From the NCBI GenBank assembly GCA_947579605.1, contig OX388317.1:20665384-20729383 (forward strand): 64,000 nt of DNA, given 5' to 3'. Source of the stretch: Athripsodes cinereus (taxonomy: Eukaryota; Arthropoda; Insecta; Trichoptera; Leptoceridae). Below, piece by piece: positions 63,442 to 64,000 of this stretch. The translations under genes were made by a program, and so were the position numbers. The notes beneath the pieces are model-generated. The model was not told the DNA's origin, did no database searches, and was given only the letters and a program-made list of their open reading frames with translations. The first letter of the stretch is position 1. Every line of letters begins with the position of its first letter.

Positions 63442-64000
63442 GTAAGAAAATAAGCTCGAAGATTTTTACTATTGATCTTCTTCTAGGGGGTTTGACAATA
63501 TAAATTCTTTTACTATCTTCTTCAAAACTAAGGCACGCTTGAATAATAACAAGAACCTTCATAATTGGTTGAAAAATGTGCCGTTTTGAAGAATAACATC
63601 GCAAGGGCCTATTTTAGAACTACAATACCTTCCGAACAAAAGGGTCTTTGACCTTGCATTGTTTACAAGTTTTTTGTTCCACAACAAAGGTCCAACAATT
63701 TTTTAACAGCATCTGTGTTAGAAGACCTAAATAATGTTTGCCTCCCGTTGTTTTGTCTCAAATGCAGAGCTTGCCACGTGCCACGCCAAGTAGTGCCTTG
63801 AACACTATGTATGCGGTTTTGAATTCCACCCTTTCTTTTACTTTAAACCAGTGAATATTATCTCTCAGAGGAGGAGCTATCGTCAAAATTTGTTGGATTC
63901 TTTAGTGAAAACAAAAAAACCTAGTAAAGATAAAAAAAACCTTTTACGTTCTTGTATTAAAATATGAATGTTTATCTTTGTTGTACGAAATTCAACAATA
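63442..64000. other. AT-rich end of window, nothing recognised
   Basis: No coding or repeat feature was recognised up to the window edge. Confidence 0.4.

Noticed and set aside
63291..63503. Repetitive 70-codon frame over the 42-bp array
   Set aside because: The unit is a multiple of three, so one open unit keeps the whole array open; no start context or domain.
1..64000. CRISPR arrays, bacterial operons, rRNA genes, intact tRNA genes
   Set aside because: No regularly spaced short repeats with unique spacers, no Shine-Dalgarno-led gene strings, no rRNA-like sequence. tRNA-like sequences are SINE heads or relics.

Overview
The window reads as AT-rich nuclear DNA of an animal, most likely an insect. 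The support is several non-LTR retrotransposon clades, tRNA-derived SINEs, many foldback and MITE-like elements, spliceosomal splice-site candidates and no prokaryotic gene structure. The frequent GTAGGTACCTAC-type words and a recurring GGGCGAGTTT..GATCTCTT repeat look lepidopteran to me from memory; order-level placement is an inference.

Almost everything recognisable is mobile DNA. The best coding sequences are: (1) a jockey/CR1-type LINE on + at about 31.18-36.31 kb, with ORF1 (partial PHD, coiled coil, nucleic-acid-binding C-terminus) and ORF2 (endonuclease + RT, YADD), truncated only at its 5' end; (2) an RTE-type LINE on + at 41.41-43.66 kb, missing its endonuclease, with an 11-bp target-site duplication (TSD), inserted at the edge of a SINE; (3) a decayed jockey/CR1-type LINE on - at 46.95-49.71 kb, split by a 145-bp insertion; (4) an RT fragment on + at 52.32-53.54 kb. 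Smaller LINE ends lie near 8.9-9.1, 13.77-14.31, 20.34-21.0, 21.1-21.3, 23.5-23.94, 28.65-29.0 and 46.33-46.68 kb.

Short repeats fill the spaces. Family S is a tRNA-derived SINE with six copies. Family B has at least 18 copies and shares its 3' end with the RTE LINE. Families C and D are LINE-tail repeats with AT-rich tails. Families E and G are short repeats. Family T is a terminal-inverted-repeat element at 3.6-4.5 and 36.5-37.2 kb; its first copy carries a family-D insertion that the second lacks.

The most interesting signal is a set of palindromic insertions at 12.5-13.0, 15.8-16.06 (duplicated at 18.6-18.84) and 26.66-26.91 kb. Each has a one-sided 32-45 bp tail, long inverted arms and a 12-16 bp TSD. 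At the arm tips, and also at 52.1 kb, I can fold by eye a hammerhead-ribozyme-like RNA: a UUGAYAAU core, a variable helix II, GAAA, a self-complementary helix III and a short helix I. The helices keep pairing while their sequences differ between loci. The core differs from the textbook hammerhead (U3-A8 instead of C3-G8, and one extra U), so activity is unproven. Hammerheads are known in Penelope-like retroelements, which makes these non-autonomous relatives of such elements a reasonable guess.

Host genes are nearly absent. Candidates are a 61-codon first exon with a membrane segment and a GTAAGT donor at 30.86 kb, immediately upstream of the big LINE, and a 44-nt exon-like segment at 63.14 kb. 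Both are uncertain.
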